Positions 1 through 10,900 of a DNA stretch of 64,000 bases are shown in pieces. The translations under genes were made by a program, and so were the position numbers. The stretch comes from Fidelibacterota bacterium (lineage in GTDB: Bacteria; Fidelibacterota; UBA8477; JABMPR01), in NCBI GenBank assembly GCA_016784025.1, contig JADHVL010000005.1, positions 104,733 to 168,732 of the forward strand, in the 5' to 3' direction. The stretch's first letter is position 1. Each line of letters starts with the position of its first letter. The notes beneath the pieces are model-generated. The model was not told the DNA's origin. It did not search any database and saw only the letters and a program-made list of their open reading frames with translations.

Positions 1-15
1 ATTTAAAACCTTCCA

Positions 16-252
16 GTGCCAGGCAGAATATCAATACCCCCATCCCCGCAGGAATTGGGAGATAGAATTGTACGCAACCTAGACCGAGTGCGTGGTTTTC
101 TCAACATTCTCCAGGATGAAATTCGTGATCCTGCCAAATCAGGACCCGGTGGGGATAGAAGTGAGTGGCAGAATCATACCGAAAAACTTGATGCCCATCT
201 GTCTGATTTGAGGAAAATTATCATTAGGGATGGTCAGGAAATCGATTCATGA
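16..252 (+). CDS. small hypothetical protein (GTG start)
   Basis: ORF with in-frame stop just upstream (4-6); its stop overlaps the next ATG (ATGA), suggesting translational coupling. Confidence 0.5.
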   Translation: MPGRISIPPSPQELGDRIVRNLDRVRGFLNILQDEIRDPAKSGPGGDRSEWQNHTEKLDAHLSDLRKIIIRDGQEIDS

Positions 253-479
253 CAGAATCTATGAGTGATATTGCGAAGTTGATAAAAACTTTCGATACCG
301 AACTTCGTAAGGAACTAAATACTTCAAGATCTGGTCTTTTTCGGAATGAGGGAGGCGAATTATTTATACGATCCAACGTGCCTCTGGGGCAGAGTTATCC
401 CGATGAGGTCATTGGCATTTTTGCCGATCCCGCAGATTTGGACTTTTACTACAAGATATACTTAGCAGAGGATGACTGA
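249..479 (+). CDS. small hypothetical protein
   Basis: ORF overlapping previous CDS by 4 nt. Confidence 0.5.
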   Translation: MTESMSDIAKLIKTFDTELRKELNTSRSGLFRNEGGELFIRSNVPLGQSYPDEVIGIFADPADLDFYYKIYLAEDD

Positions 480-587
480 TATTATCTCAGCGCTAGTTGG
501 ATTGGAATTTGCTTTGCGGATATCTAGTCAAAATATGGGATCATATTTTGGTAATAATTAAATGTACGATGTAATGAGGAGTAAAAG

Positions 588-2219
588 ATGGCTGATAAAA
601 TAGTCCGAGTCCCAAAGGCAGTCAACGAGCCAATATTCGAGTACAAACCTGGGTCCCAGGAAAAAGCAGATTTATTAAGCATCCTGAATAAAATGAAGTC
701 AGAAGTTGTGGAAATCCCCGTCATCATTGGTGGTAAAGAGATATTCACAGGTGAAACATCAACTAATGTGATGCCACACAATCATAAACATGTCTTGGCA
801 AAATACCACATGGCAGGAAGCAAAGAGATTGCTCTGGCCATTGAAACCTCTCAGGAAGCCTGGAAAACCTGGTCTGTCATGCCCTGGGAATCACGGGTGG
901 CTATCTTTAAGAAGATGGCTGTCTTATTGGCAGGTCCCTATCGGCACATTCTTAATGCGGCGACAATGCTTGGACAAAGCAAAAATGCATTTCAGGCTGA
1001 AATTGATGCAGCTTGTGAGCTGATTGACTTCTTTAATTTCAATGCTGAGTATTTACAGGAAATCTATGCCCAACAACCTGGTATTTCTCCTGATGGAATG
1101 TGGAATCAGGTGGAACATCGTTCCCTGGAGGGTTTTGTATTCGCTGTTACGCCTTTTAATTTCACTTCAATTGCTGGAAATTTACCCACAGCACCAGCTC
1201 TGATGGGAAATGTGGCGCTCTGGAAACCAGCCTCATCCGCTGTCTATTCTGGCTATTTCCTCATGAAGATGTTTGAGGAAGCTGGATTGCCAGATGGCGT
1301 AATAAACTTCATTCCTGGCAAGGGCTCGGTTGTAGGTCCCCAAGTCATTGAGAGTGAACATCTCGCCGGGATTCACTTTACCGGTTCTACTGCTGTATTC
1401 CAGAGTATGTGGAAAACCATAGGCAACAACATTGCCAAGTATAAAACCTATCCTCGTATTGTAGGGGAGACCGGTGGCAAAGATTTCATTGTTGCTCATG
1501 AATCCACAGAGATGGAAGTTTTAAGAACCGCTGTGATTCGAGGAGCTTTCGAATATCAGGGACAGAAATGTTCAGCTGCTTCAAGAGTTTATATCCCACG
1601 TTCCATGTGGGCTGATTTCAAAGAAAGTTATATCTCAGAAGTAACTAAGATAAAAGTGGGCGATGTGGAAGACTTCGGGAATTTTATGAATGCCGTCATT
1701 GATAGGGGAGCCTTCTCTGATATCACCGCATACATTGATTATGCAAGCTCACACAAGGATGCAGAAATCATTACAGGTGGTACATATGATGATTCTGTAG
1801 GCTTCTTTATTGAGCCCACCACGATTGTCACCACTGATCCTCATTTCAAGACCATGGAAGAGGAAATCTTTGGTCCTGTAGTTACCATTTATGTGTATGA
1901 CGAAAGTTGGGGTGATATCCTGGATATTGTCGATGGAACCAGTCCCTATGCACTAACCGGGGCCGTTTTGGCAAAAGATCGAGATGCAGTAGAGCTCGCA
2001 CTTGAAAAATTGCGTCATAGCGCAGGTAATTTCTATATCAATGACAAACCCACTGGTGCAGTTGTTGGCCAACAACCTTTTGGTGGAAGTCGTGCATCAG
2101 GAACCAACGATAAGGCAGGTTCAATCTTTAATTTGATCCGGTGGATATCTCAACGAACCATCAAAGAAAATTTTCTGCCACCAACAGAATTTCCATATCC
2201 TTTTATGGAGAAAGAGTAG
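588..2219 (+). CDS. pruA: L-glutamate gamma-semialdehyde (1-pyrroline-5-carboxylate) dehydrogenase, ALDH4-like
   Basis: ALDH motifs: FTGSTAVF, GETGGKDFIV, GQKCSAASR, EEEIFGPVVTIYVY, QQPFGGSRASGTNDKAG; N-terminus resembles ALDH4A1-type P5CDH. Confidence 0.93.
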   Translation: MADKIVRVPKAVNEPIFEYKPGSQEKADLLSILNKMKSEVVEIPVIIGGKEIFTGETSTNVMPHNHKHVLAKYHMAGSKEIALAIETSQEAWKTWSVMPWESRVAIFKKMAVLLAGPYRHILNAATMLGQSKNAFQAEIDAACELIDFFNFNAEYLQEIYAQQPGISPDGMWNQVEHRSLEGFVFAVTPFNFTSIAGNLPTAPALMGNVALWKPASSAVYSGYFLMKMFEEAGLPDGVINFIPGKGSVVGPQVIESEHLAGIHFTGSTAVFQSMWKTIGNNIAKYKTYPRIVGETGGKDFIVAHESTEMEVLRTAVIRGAFEYQGQKCSAASRVYIPRSMWADFKESYISEVTKIKVGDVEDFGNFMNAVIDRGAFSDITAYIDYASSHKDAEIITGGTYDDSVGFFIEPTTIVTTDPHFKTMEEEIFGPVVTIYVYDESWGDILDIVDGTSPYALTGAVLAKDRDAVELALEKLRHSAGNFYINDKPTGAVVGQQPFGGSRASGTNDKAGSIFNLIRWISQRTIKENFLPPTEFPYPFMEKE

Positions 2220-2232
2220 AGAGCCAATTTTC

Positions 2233-2256
2233 AAGCGGGGAGTTGCATCCCCGCTT
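2233..2256. terminator. stem-loop after pruA-like gene
   Basis: AAGCGGGG-agttgcat-CCCCGCTT perfect 8-bp stem; weak T-tract. Confidence 0.5.
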
Positions 2257-2294
2257 GGTTCTAACCAATACATCACTGAAACTGTAAGCCAATT

Positions 2295-2972
2295 ATGAAT
2301 AATATTGAGCAACTTGATATCAAGGGTAGAAGTGTCCTTCATCGACCAGCCCGAGATTTGAAGCAGGTTCGAGCCACACTTGTGCTATTGCATGGATATG
2401 GTGCCGACGAATATGATCTCATGGGTTTGGCATCTTATTTCGATCCTGATATCCAGGTGCTGAGCATTAGAGGCAATGGTCTAACTCCTTATGGTGGTGC
2501 CTCATGGTTTGATATTGATATGCTCGCTGATGGTAGTCTTAGATTTAACATTGATCAGGCCAAAGCGAGTACCCTTGGTGTGATTGAAATACTTGCTCAA
2601 ATGCAACTAGATGGGCTTATCCCCACGGAACGGATAATTCTAGCTGGATTTAGCCAGGGAGCTACTATTTCAAATCTGATCAGCCTGCAAAAACCTGAAC
2701 TTCTACAAGCGTTACTCATCATGAGTGGCAGATTACCTGAAGATGTGGTTGAGCTTTCTGGTGATACAACCAGATTTAAAAATCTACCCGTATTTGCAGG
2801 CCATGGTACCCTTGACAATGTTATCCCCATAGAATTTGGTCGTCAGATTGTTTCATTTTGGGATCCCATTGCTGAGTTGGAGCATCATGAATACGCCATG
2901 GGTCATGAAATTTCCCAGCCAGAGCTGGAACACATTCAAGCGTGGCTCCAGCTCGTACTCTCCCGGACGTAA
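2295..2972 (+). CDS. phospholipase/carboxylesterase family alpha/beta hydrolase
   Basis: LLHGYGADEYDL, GFSQGATIS nucleophile elbow, GHGTLDNVIP, MGHEI catalytic His. Confidence 0.88.
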   Translation: MNNIEQLDIKGRSVLHRPARDLKQVRATLVLLHGYGADEYDLMGLASYFDPDIQVLSIRGNGLTPYGGASWFDIDMLADGSLRFNIDQAKASTLGVIEILAQMQLDGLIPTERIILAGFSQGATISNLISLQKPELLQALLIMSGRLPEDVVELSGDTTRFKNLPVFAGHGTLDNVIPIEFGRQIVSFWDPIAELEHHEYAMGHEISQPELEHIQAWLQLVLSRT

Positions 2973-3141
2973 AAAAACCAAAGGATCAGATGTAAATACC
3001 ACGAGGGTTAACAAATCGTGGCTCATCTCGGATAACATATTGCACCTGAAGTCAAATCAATATTTACTGAGTAAAAATTTAAATGGTATATTTATTGTCA
3101 CCATTGCATATATAAGCCATCTATAGCTTTAGGAGGAAAAA

Positions 3142-3843
3142 ATGAAATTTAGAATTATTAGTATAGTATTGATGAGTGGGGTATTGATGTTTTCATGTAG
3201 TGACAATACAGGTGGAGGCAGTGATACACCTGTGGAAGTGTCTGGCAAAGTTCAGGGTGGCTATCGACACCTACCTATAAGTATGACAAGTGATTCAACT
3301 GAGCTGATTGTTTACCGTGGTGATTATGTCAAGTTCTACGTCGACGATCAGGGTCATGCACAGGTGGACTATCCGCTTGATATAGCTGAATTAGGTGTCA
3401 GCGTGGTTCTTAAAGACAACACCCTGGATCAGCCCTTCTTCAAGATGAAAACGCCTGGAAGCTACGCTTTTACAATCGGTGACAAGGTAGGTACAATCGA
3501 CGTCGTAGAGCTGCGTCAATCCAACTACCGTGAATTGGGAGCTGAAGAAGCTTGGAAAATAGTCATCAAGAATCCACCTTTACTTCTTGATGTGCGTACT
3601 AAAAACGAATTCAGCCAAGGATATATCAAGGGAGCGGTGTTGATTCCACTCCAAGAACTTCAAGCCCGAGCTGGCGAATTAGAACAGTATCAGAATCAAC
3701 CCATTTTGATTTACTGTGCTACAGGAAATCGCAGTACAACGGCCTCTAAAATTCTTTTAGATCAAGGCTATAAAGATGTGATGAATTTGAGAATGGGAAT
3801 TATGGGCTGGGCCAGTAAAGGCTACAATATCGAATTTAGATAA
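3142..3843 (+). CDS. lipoprotein with C-terminal rhodanese domain
   Basis: Lipobox-like VLMFSC; LLLDVRTKNEFSQGYIKGAVLIPL and IYCATGNRST rhodanese active-site loop. Confidence 0.88.
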   Translation: MKFRIISIVLMSGVLMFSCSDNTGGGSDTPVEVSGKVQGGYRHLPISMTSDSTELIVYRGDYVKFYVDDQGHAQVDYPLDIAELGVSVVLKDNTLDQPFFKMKTPGSYAFTIGDKVGTIDVVELRQSNYRELGAEEAWKIVIKNPPLLLDVRTKNEFSQGYIKGAVLIPLQELQARAGELEQYQNQPILIYCATGNRSTTASKILLDQGYKDVMNLRMGIMGWASKGYNIEFR

Positions 3844-3859
3844 AACAAACATTGGTAAA

Positions 3860-3888
3860 AAAAAGGAGAGCACTGCTCTCCTTTTTTT
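3860..3888. terminator. bidirectional intrinsic terminator between convergent genes
   Basis: aaaaGGAGAGC-act-GCTCTCCttttttt. Confidence 0.85.
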
Positions 3889-3907
3889 GTATCAAATTTT
3901 GTAATAA

Positions 3908-4300
3908 TTACGAATCAAGACAATTTTTACAGGTACCTTCCAACTCCAGATTAAACGACTCAATCCGAAAATCGTGTTTCTCAGCAAATGATTTAAAGAT
4001 TGATTGATCAATGAGCTCGACATCATACCACTTGCCACACTTGGAGCACCTGAAGTGATCGTGTTGCCCTGTATTCCCATCATAGCGTACCATGGCTTCA
4101 TCTTTGAGCTTGAGAATCCGACCACTCTCTACAAGTTGGTTTAAATTCCTGTAGACTGTTCCCAGGCTGATGTTGGGAATTATCTTTCTGGTTTCTTTGT
4201 AGACCCAATCTGCATTAGGGTGTACAAGGGTACTCTGTACGACCTGAAGGATTGTTTCTCGCTGATGGCTATATCTTTGTTTTATTGGTTCCATATTCAC
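3908..4300 (-). CDS. Fur/PerR-family transcriptional regulator
   Basis: RYSHQRETILQVVQSTLVHPNADWVYKETRK...SLGTVYRNLNQLVESG; HDHFRCSKCGKW and CKNC metal-binding motifs. Confidence 0.92.
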   Translation of the reverse strand: MNMEPIKQRYSHQRETILQVVQSTLVHPNADWVYKETRKIIPNISLGTVYRNLNQLVESGRILKLKDEAMVRYDGNTGQHDHFRCSKCGKWYDVELIDQSIFKSFAEKHDFRIESFNLELEGTCKNCLDS

Positions 4301-4333
4301 GTAAAAGTAAGCAAAGTACAGCCAAATTCAAGT

Positions 4334-4354
4334 TAATAGTAATAGTTACTGTTA
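4334..4354. promoter_or_regulatory. inverted repeat upstream of fur/perR-like gene (candidate Fur-family operator)
   Basis: TAATAGTAA-TAG-TTACTGTTA, arms match 8/9, 34 bp upstream of start codon. Confidence 0.45.
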
Positions 4355-4357
4355 TGT

Positions 4358-5731
4358 TTAATTTTTAGCATGACGCTGTAGGATACGCCAGGCTGCAGGA
4401 TATTTATTGCGAATTTGTCCTGTTTTCAAGACGTGCTGCCACCCCAGCCCATATCCTTTATAAACAACTAGATTATACCCTGGTGGAAAATCTTTTCCAT
4501 GACTCTTATTAATGTGTGCCAGATAATCAAGAGCTTCATCAGTTGAAAGTTCTATGTATTGGATATCCCGGGATAATGATCGATTGAGCGCCAGCTCTGG
4601 AGATGGCTTGAGTTGACCATGATATACCTTTCCCATATATAGAGCTGAACTAGTAATTCGGAGAGATCGACTAATTGTGAGATAATCCTCATAAATTGCT
4701 TTGGGAATAGCATGTCGGTGTTCCTCCCGTGTCAGGAACGTATATCGGTCTGGAGAGTGCAGCCATTTCTGGTCCTCTGGTGTGGCAATTTCAGGATAGT
4801 GGATGGGTTTACGCCTTGATTTACCTGGTGCAGATGTTGAAGCTGCTTTCTTGAAAGCTGCGATGAAGAATCCTTCACCTCTGGTGCGGTGGGGGTAAAA
4901 CCTATAGCTGGCCTGATCTGGACCACTATGGACAATGCCCCATGATTCAGGAATATCCAGAGGTAGAGGTGTCAAACCAGAATCCTGTTCTAGCCATTCC
5001 ATATTGGCTTCATTCTCTGCTTCAGAAAAGGTACAAGTACTGTATATCAGGAGACCTCCTGGGGCTAGGGAAGGCAAAATATCAGCCAGGATGCGTTTTT
5101 GTCGTCGCGAACAAAGTAATACATTGTCTTCAGACCACTCCTTAATGGCTCCTGGATCTTTTCGCATCAGACCTTCGCCAGAGCAGGGTGCATCCACCAG
5201 GATGAGGTCAAAAAAATCAGGCAGTTTTTTGAAATATTTTGGATCGCTCTGGGTTACGATATGATTATCACCACCCCAACGGGCAAGATTTTGACGAAGT
5301 GTTTTATTTCGGGAAGCAATAACCTCATTGGCAACGAGAAGGGAGTCTTTTGTTAGGAGAGCCTGGAGGTGGGTAGCTTTCCCCCCCGGTGCTGCGCTAA
5401 GATCTAGGACTCGATGGTTCTGTTCGAGATCCATAACACCTCTCAGAACATGCTCCAGAAACATAGATGAAGCTTCCTGGACATAGTATGTGCCAGCATG
5501 GAATAGAGGATCATCGGTAAATCTTGGGCGGGATTCCAAATATTTTCCCTGCTGGGACCAGGCGATGGGGGCTGCGGTGGAATATTGATTCGTGGGCTTT
5601 CCGGGATTCATTCGTATCGATATTGGTGGCGGTTCAAATAGAGCAGCGTAAAAATGCTGGAACTCTTCACCAAGTTGTTTTCGGAGTCTATTTTCCAGAT
5701 TAGAGGGGAGCTTGATAGAAGGATCAGTCAT
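4358..5731 (-). CDS. NOL1/NOP2/Sun-family rRNA cytosine-C5 methyltransferase (RsmF-like)
   Basis: VLDLSAAPGGKATHL, LVDAPCSGEGLMRKDP, YSTCTFSEAENE. Confidence 0.92.
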   Translation of the reverse strand: MTDPSIKLPSNLENRLRKQLGEEFQHFYAALFEPPPISIRMNPGKPTNQYSTAAPIAWSQQGKYLESRPRFTDDPLFHAGTYYVQEASSMFLEHVLRGVMDLEQNHRVLDLSAAPGGKATHLQALLTKDSLLVANEVIASRNKTLRQNLARWGGDNHIVTQSDPKYFKKLPDFFDLILVDAPCSGEGLMRKDPGAIKEWSEDNVLLCSRRQKRILADILPSLAPGGLLIYSTCTFSEAENEANMEWLEQDSGLTPLPLDIPESWGIVHSGPDQASYRFYPHRTRGEGFFIAAFKKAASTSAPGKSRRKPIHYPEIATPEDQKWLHSPDRYTFLTREEHRHAIPKAIYEDYLTISRSLRITSSALYMGKVYHGQLKPSPELALNRSLSRDIQYIELSTDEALDYLAHINKSHGKDFPPGYNLVVYKGYGLGWQHVLKTGQIRNKYPAAWRILQRHAKN

Positions 5732-5955
5732 TGTGGAAACTAAGAGTAGAATAATAAAAAGAAATCAATAAGGGATTTATTAAGCAGGATTCGATAGTTT
5801 CCTATTAGCAATGAAATATTTCCGCCATATCTATTTACAGGCATTATATTTGCAGCAGTATTCGCTTAGAGTAATAATTGCCAAACAGCATTAATATTTA
5901 GAGAATTAATTATTTTAAGCATTCATGTTTTGAGATCGAAATTTATGAAGGAGAT

Positions 5956-7260
5956 TTGAATATGTCATTATTAAAAAGCAAGTTAGAAGAGATCATCCCT
6001 AAATTTCGCGAGGAAGTAGGGGAGATAAGAAAGAATCATGGGGATAAAAAATTATGTGATGTAACTGTTGCTCAGGCATATGGTGGTATGCGTGGAGTTA
6101 AAGTTATGATTACCGAAACCTCTGCTTTGGATCCAGATGAAGGTATCCGCTTTCGCGGCTTTACTATCCCAGAGCTCCAGGAGAAACTCCCTCACGCTGC
6201 TGAAGGTGAAGAACCATTGCCCGAAGGACTATTCTATCTCCTCATGACCGGGGAGCTGCCAACCGAAGAAAATATTGCTGAAATCACCAAGGAATGGCAA
6301 GAGAGGGGAACGCTTCCTGAACATGTCTACAAAGCTATAGATGCACTTCCAAAAGATACACATCCCATGACACAGTTCTCAGTGGGTATTGTTGCTCAAC
6401 AGACTGAATCAATTTTTGCTGCAGAATATCGCAAGGGCATCAACAAAATGGATTACTGGAAACCTGTCTATGAAGATACTATGAATCTCCTAGCCCGTCT
6501 TCCTGCCCTGGCAGCCTATATTTATCTTCGTTCCTACAAAGATGGCAAAGTCATTCCTGCTGATCCTACACTTGATTGGGGTGGTAACTTTGCTCACATG
6601 ATGGGCTTTGATACCAAGATGTTCAGAGAACTAATGAGAATATACCTGACCATTCACGCAGATCACGAGGGTGGCAACGTATCAGCACACACAACACATC
6701 TTGTGGGATCTACTTTGTCTGATGTTTATTATGCTTTATCAGCGGGTATGAATGGCCTGGCAGGTCCACTACACGGTCTGGCAAATCAAGAAGTATTGCG
6801 TTGGATCATGGATGTAAAAGATCAGCTGGGTGGTGGTGTTCCCACCATGGAAGACTTAAAGAAATTTGTCTGGGATACACTTGCTTCAGGTAATGTTGTT
6901 CCTGGATATGGTCATGCCGTATTGCGCAAGACGGACCCACGCTACTCAGCACAACGTGAATTTGCTCTCAAGCATATGCCGGAGGATGAACTCTTCCAGG
7001 TGGTAAGTATGCTGTATGAGGTTGTTCCACCTATTTTGCTGGAACAGGGCAAAGCCAAAAATCCATGGCCAAACGTAGATGCTCATTCTGGTGTACTTCT
7101 GGTTCATAATGGAATGCATGAGTATGATTTTTATACAGTGCTGTTTGGTGTCTCCCGTGCCATGGGTGTCTTGGCATCCACTATTTGGGATAGGGCAATT
7201 GGCCTGCCGCTTGAGCGGCCAAAATCACTCACAACAGAATACATCAAATCTATACTATAA
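5956..7260 (+). CDS. gltA: citrate (Si)-synthase, eukaryote-like type
   Basis: IRFRGFTIPELQ, HADHEGGNVSAHTTHLVGSTLSD, GLAGPLHGLANQEVL, VPGYGHAVLRKTDPR, DAHSGVLL. Confidence 0.95.
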   Translation: MNMSLLKSKLEEIIPKFREEVGEIRKNHGDKKLCDVTVAQAYGGMRGVKVMITETSALDPDEGIRFRGFTIPELQEKLPHAAEGEEPLPEGLFYLLMTGELPTEENIAEITKEWQERGTLPEHVYKAIDALPKDTHPMTQFSVGIVAQQTESIFAAEYRKGINKMDYWKPVYEDTMNLLARLPALAAYIYLRSYKDGKVIPADPTLDWGGNFAHMMGFDTKMFRELMRIYLTIHADHEGGNVSAHTTHLVGSTLSDVYYALSAGMNGLAGPLHGLANQEVLRWIMDVKDQLGGGVPTMEDLKKFVWDTLASGNVVPGYGHAVLRKTDPRYSAQREFALKHMPEDELFQVVSMLYEVVPPILLEQGKAKNPWPNVDAHSGVLLVHNGMHEYDFYTVLFGVSRAMGVLASTIWDRAIGLPLERPKSLTTEYIKSIL

Positions 7261-7282
7261 AAAGCGGGGATCAGACCGATAC

Positions 7283-7309
7283 AAAGCCCTGGGTAGCACC
7301 GGGGCTTTT
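7283..7309 (+). terminator. stem-loop downstream of citrate synthase
   Basis: AAAGCCC...GGGGCTTT hairpin followed by tatgtttt. Confidence 0.6.
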
Positions 7310-7447
7310 ATGTTTTATAAAATCACTTATGAATATCGGGCAAATATTAGTAGGTTGATCTCCAGCCAATAATAAATTTGACGATTAATGTCGATAAATT
7401 TTATGCATAGGATTCATGCTGTGATCAACTCGGAAAAAATATAACTA

Positions 7448-7900
7448 ATGCAGTTAATCGATACACGGGTACTCATTGTTGAAGATGAGATAGTTGTGGC
7501 CAGTGAAATTAAACTGAGGCTTGAAGCAATGGGTTTTCAAGTTATAGGAATTGTGAACAATGGCCGAGATGCCATCACTGAAGCCAATGAACATTACCCT
7601 GACATCATACTCATGGATATAACCCTGAAGGGCAAGATGAATGGTCTCGAAGCCACACGCGAGATCACCAGAGAAACTGATATACCCGTAATATTCATTA
7701 CAGCCCATACGGATACGCCTACACTTGATTCAGCTCGCGAAGCAAGCACGCATGGGATTTTCACAAAACCATTTAGTGATGATGAATTAATGGTTGCCAT
7801 TCAACAGGCAACCATCTCAAAAGTGATGACAACTTACCTTGAAGCTGAAGATAAGAGAAAAGACGATGCAGATAATGCTGAGGGTGAAATGGGTGAGTAA
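7448..7900 (+). CDS. response regulator (receiver domain)
   Basis: VLIVEDEIVVASEI, DIILMDITLKGKMNGLEA, PVIFITAHTD, FTKPFSDDEL. Confidence 0.92.
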   Translation: MQLIDTRVLIVEDEIVVASEIKLRLEAMGFQVIGIVNNGRDAITEANEHYPDIILMDITLKGKMNGLEATREITRETDIPVIFITAHTDTPTLDSAREASTHGIFTKPFSDDELMVAIQQATISKVMTTYLEAEDKRKDDADNAEGEMGE

Positions 7901-7922
7901 ACTCTATACCAGCAACAGCATC

Positions 7923-10900
7923 TTAAAGATATTTGACTAGGCCTCCCTGGTCTTTTTCAATTATAAAACCAAATTTATAGAAATATCCAGGATGGAGAAA
8001 TCCTGTGGTAATCATCTTTTTCTTAGCATTTCGCATTCGGTTGACAAATTCATTCAGAAGACCCCTGCTAATCCCACCACCTCGATGATTGTCCGAGACC
8101 ACAACCTTATCCATGTAAACCACCTCTTCTCCCTGGTCGAGATAGAAAAGACCACCAATGACACGGCCTTTCTTATTTAGAGCCACCAGGAATTTGTGTT
8201 CATGGGTGAAATTGACATCCATGCGAGCCTTTACAAAATGTTGCTGCAGCTGAATGATTTCTTTTGGATGCATCGCACGTCTAATCCTAAAAGTGGTTCC
8301 CTTGCTATCATGACGCGAGATCATAATCTCTATCTGATCCATGGCAGTGGAGCGAGTAGCAATAAGTTCAATATCTTCGCTAGGAGGCAATTCAGGAAAG
8401 GCCAGTCTTTTAAGAAAAAATGAGCAGTAATCATCCAACTCGTTCGATCCAATATACTGGCTAATTTCACTTTGGAGGCTTCCGCCATCCAGGGAGCGCT
8501 GACGTAGGTTGCGTCCCAGGAGTGCCAGATATTCTTTCAACTTTGAATCGGACTCAGAAAATACAGTATGCATAAATAATTGAACTCGAGCATCAGGATA
8601 TTCAGGTTCGCTGTCCTGGATATTATAGTCTTTATACAGGTCCTTCAGGAAATGAGCTTTTGCATTCAGGGTGGCGTCCTGATTAATCAATAGCCAACGA
8701 TGATATCGGCGGATGGCAAAATAGACTGTTTTGGTTTGGAAACCCTCATCCTCAACCCTTGAAAGAAAACTGAGGAGATCATTCTTCCGGAGGGGAGAAA
8801 TCGCCTTATCAGCTAGTATGGCCTTGAAAAACGCAGGGGAATGTTTTTGTCCCAAGGCTTCCCGCATGGCGTGATATACGATATCCGTACTTACTTTGAG
8901 TTTGAATTTTGGAAATTCCTTCTCAGTAGCCCGTACAAATAGTTCTTCAAGATTCTCAAAAAATTCGAGTTCGGATGAGACTTCGGTGATGCCGGAAATA
9001 GATACCAGTCTACCACCAACATGGTAGTCATGAATTGGAACCACGATTTTTCCTGGACTGGGAACAGAAATGATCTTCTTGAATCGAGTTCTCTTCCAGA
9101 AACTCGTATAGGTAAGTACTGAGGTCCACACAAAATGCGGCCATATATGCTCAGGCGAAGGCATCTCATCTGAAGATCCAGCCCATTCTGCCTGCTTTAA
9201 ATATTGTCTTACTGTCAATCCTGAAATAAACTCTTCTGACCAGAGATCTTGCTCAGGTTTATAAGATCCCAGTGTCTCGACCAATTGATTGAATTGACTG
9301 TCCCGGGCGCAAGCCATTAACCAGAATAGTTCGGTATTGACTTGATCTGAACTGAGATCATCGTTCAAATTGAAGACGAATTTAAAGCTGCCTTCACTAC
9401 TCTGTATGGTGACACGATAGACTGTTTTCCCATGTGCACTTCCCAATAAATTGATCCAGATGCCCTGGGGTGGAATTTTATGAAGGGATAGCTGCTTGCC
9501 CTCAAAGAAAAGATACATTGATTCATTCAGGATTGAAGTGTTGACAAATGCTGATGTGATACGGTCGCGGTGCTCGATTGAAACCGGTTTATCAAATACC
9601 AGGACGTCTTCCCAATCCAGGGTCTGCTCGTGTTGAATTCTCGTTGTCTCTGGATCCATATCCTGCATGGACCTGGAAAAATTTTCATTCAACATTTCAT
9701 AGGTTTTGAGGATTTCCTTAGAGATTCTACTTTTTGCGGACAGGTTGACACTAGAGCTGATCATGGCCGTTCTGATTGTAGCATAATATTGAGGGAACTG
9801 TTTTGACCAGGAATAAAGTATTCCCAGGACATTTTCAAACAGGATAGAGGGTTTTTCTGCCTGGGCTTCTTGATTTGACAACCATTTTAAATAATTGGCA
9901 GACAGCTTGACCTTGTGAATATTAATATTGGACCAGGATGAGTTTCCCGAGTCCCGATTAAAGAGCACCTTTCTGCCCAGGGCATAGCTGACTATTCTTT
10001 CAAGATCATTTGCCGGGTAGAGAGCAACAACCTGTTCAACGGCAAACTGGGCCTGCACCAGATCATCAGAGCGAATAAGACGCAGGAAAGCATACCGGAC
10101 TATGTGTCTAATGCTTTCATTGGAATTTGAATATATCCGATTTAACAAACGATAGGCTGATTGGGAGGGGTGGAGCGTTTGAGAGTACACCAACATAATG
10201 ACCGGTTTTAATGCTTCCAGCGAATAATCTGAGTGTTTCAATGCCTTCTCGACTTCAGCCTCGGCCTGTAACCTGGCTCGGTCTGAAAAATCAAGATCGG
10301 TCCAGGTACCTGGAAGGAGGGTGGGCTTTAAGGCGATGGGTTTTATTCTCAAGTGGGAGTAGTCCAAAAACTCCTCTAACTCCTGGTTCCCTATGCAATA
10401 GGCGGGCTGTCTTATGAAATCTTGAAATTGGAGTATCTCTCCCTGGAATTGATAGAAAAAGTCACCGATTCTAATCTCATTCTTGCCTGGTTCTATTCTC
10501 AAGGCGTGTCGTTTATTCCTATGCTTGAGAATCTGGTCTTTAAAGACCAGATCATTTTGTGTCCAACCCCGCTGCAAAAAGACCCAATTGGGGATTTGGA
10601 TTTCAAGGTCCTCCATAAAGAAGGATTTATAGGATCTTTCATAGAGGGATTCTACCGTATCCTTAAAATGCTCCAGGATTGAGGCACGCTTAAAGGTTCC
10701 TTTTTCAGTTAGTTCACCCAAATCTTTACTAAAATCTCGGTTGACTTGTATAAAATCGACAATTCTCTCAAAGGGAGCCAAAAAGGAGTTCACAGAGTGA
10801 ATGACGTTCCCAACATAGTCTCGGACTTTCTGCCTGTCTGACCAAATATCCCTGAGATCTTTGTGCTTCTTATTCAACCTCACCAGGGCCGTGTTATAAG

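Noticed and set aside
524-781. Minus-strand ORF 524-781
   Set aside because: Overlaps promoter and 5' end of pruA-like gene without supporting signals
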